From: Marinobacter salexigens
GTDB taxonomy: Bacteria > Pseudomonadota > Gammaproteobacteria > Pseudomonadales > Oleiphilaceae
Assembly: GCF_002806945.1 (NCBI RefSeq)
Contig: NZ_NIHC01000003.1
Coordinates: forward strand, 248,001-312,000
DNA length: 64,000 bases
Direction of reading: 5' to 3'
Shown here piece by piece: positions 63,964 through 64,000 of the stretch. Positions within the stretch are counted from its first letter, which is position 1. Every line of letters begins with the position of its first letter. The position numbers and the translations under genes were made by a program. The notes beneath the pieces were generated by a model. The model made no database searches. It saw nothing but the letters and a program-made list of their open reading frames with translations, and was not told where the DNA came from.

Positions 63964-64000
63964 GTGCGACTCGGTTCAGCAGAGGGTGTTCCCTCGAGCA

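Overview
The window reads as chromosomal DNA of a moderately halophilic marine gammaproteobacterium, most likely Marinobacter or a close relative. The evidence is a wax ester synthase (17143-18525) that, from memory, closely resembles the Marinobacter WS1 enzyme, an ectoine locus with its dedicated aspartokinase, many sodium-coupled transporters, and the general gene style. No rRNA, tRNA, CRISPR array, transposase or prophage was recognised.

Layout. 1-4128: the end of a flavoprotein disulfide oxidoreductase, a radical SAM enzyme, two long perfect inverted repeats, a sodium:solute symporter and a phosphoesterase-like protein with a degenerate first metal motif. 4184-7636: an ectoine-type operon ectA-ectB-ask that lacks ectC. 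7646-19290: housekeeping genes (tag, a phosphopantetheinyl transferase, pdxH, a large AsmA-like protein, yfbR, an NfeD/SPFH pair, SDR, a class II amidotransferase, TM2 protein, wax ester synthase, SprT-like protease). 19444-20994: a graveyard of a type I restriction system with a nested AbiE toxin-antitoxin pair, each gene cut down by internal deletions. 21059-22619: an orphan type VI secretion hcp with a sigma-54 promoter, a small unknown protein and a lipoprotein.

22818-49022: signalling and metabolism, including two diguanylate cyclases, a TSUP exporter, a lytic transglycosylase, an amidase, a cysteine-family PLP enzyme followed by the methionine importer metNIQ, a 1-Cys peroxiredoxin, AGCS, NSS, MATE and EamA transporters, an Aer-like receptor, an exported MsrA-MsrB fusion divergent from a methionine-rich secreted protein, an exonuclease/DUF294 pair and a porin. 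49080-63963: a large B12 region. cobU, cobC, cobT, cbiB and the aminotransferase come first; then a cobalamin riboswitch precedes the tightly packed run btuB-btuF-btuC-btuD-cobB-cobO-cobQ-bluB; cobS ends the region on the other strand.

The B12 genes cover outer-membrane and inner-membrane uptake, a,c-amidation, adenosylation, cobyric acid synthesis, the aminopropanol arm, lower-ligand (DMB) synthesis and activation, and final assembly. No corrin-ring methyltransferase genes are in view. The observations most worth a second look are the missing ectC, the methionine-rich partner of MsrAB, the sigma-54-driven hcp with a possible small cargo/immunity pair, the shrunken restriction/AbiE locus, and the radical SAM/symporter/degenerate phosphoesterase cluster.
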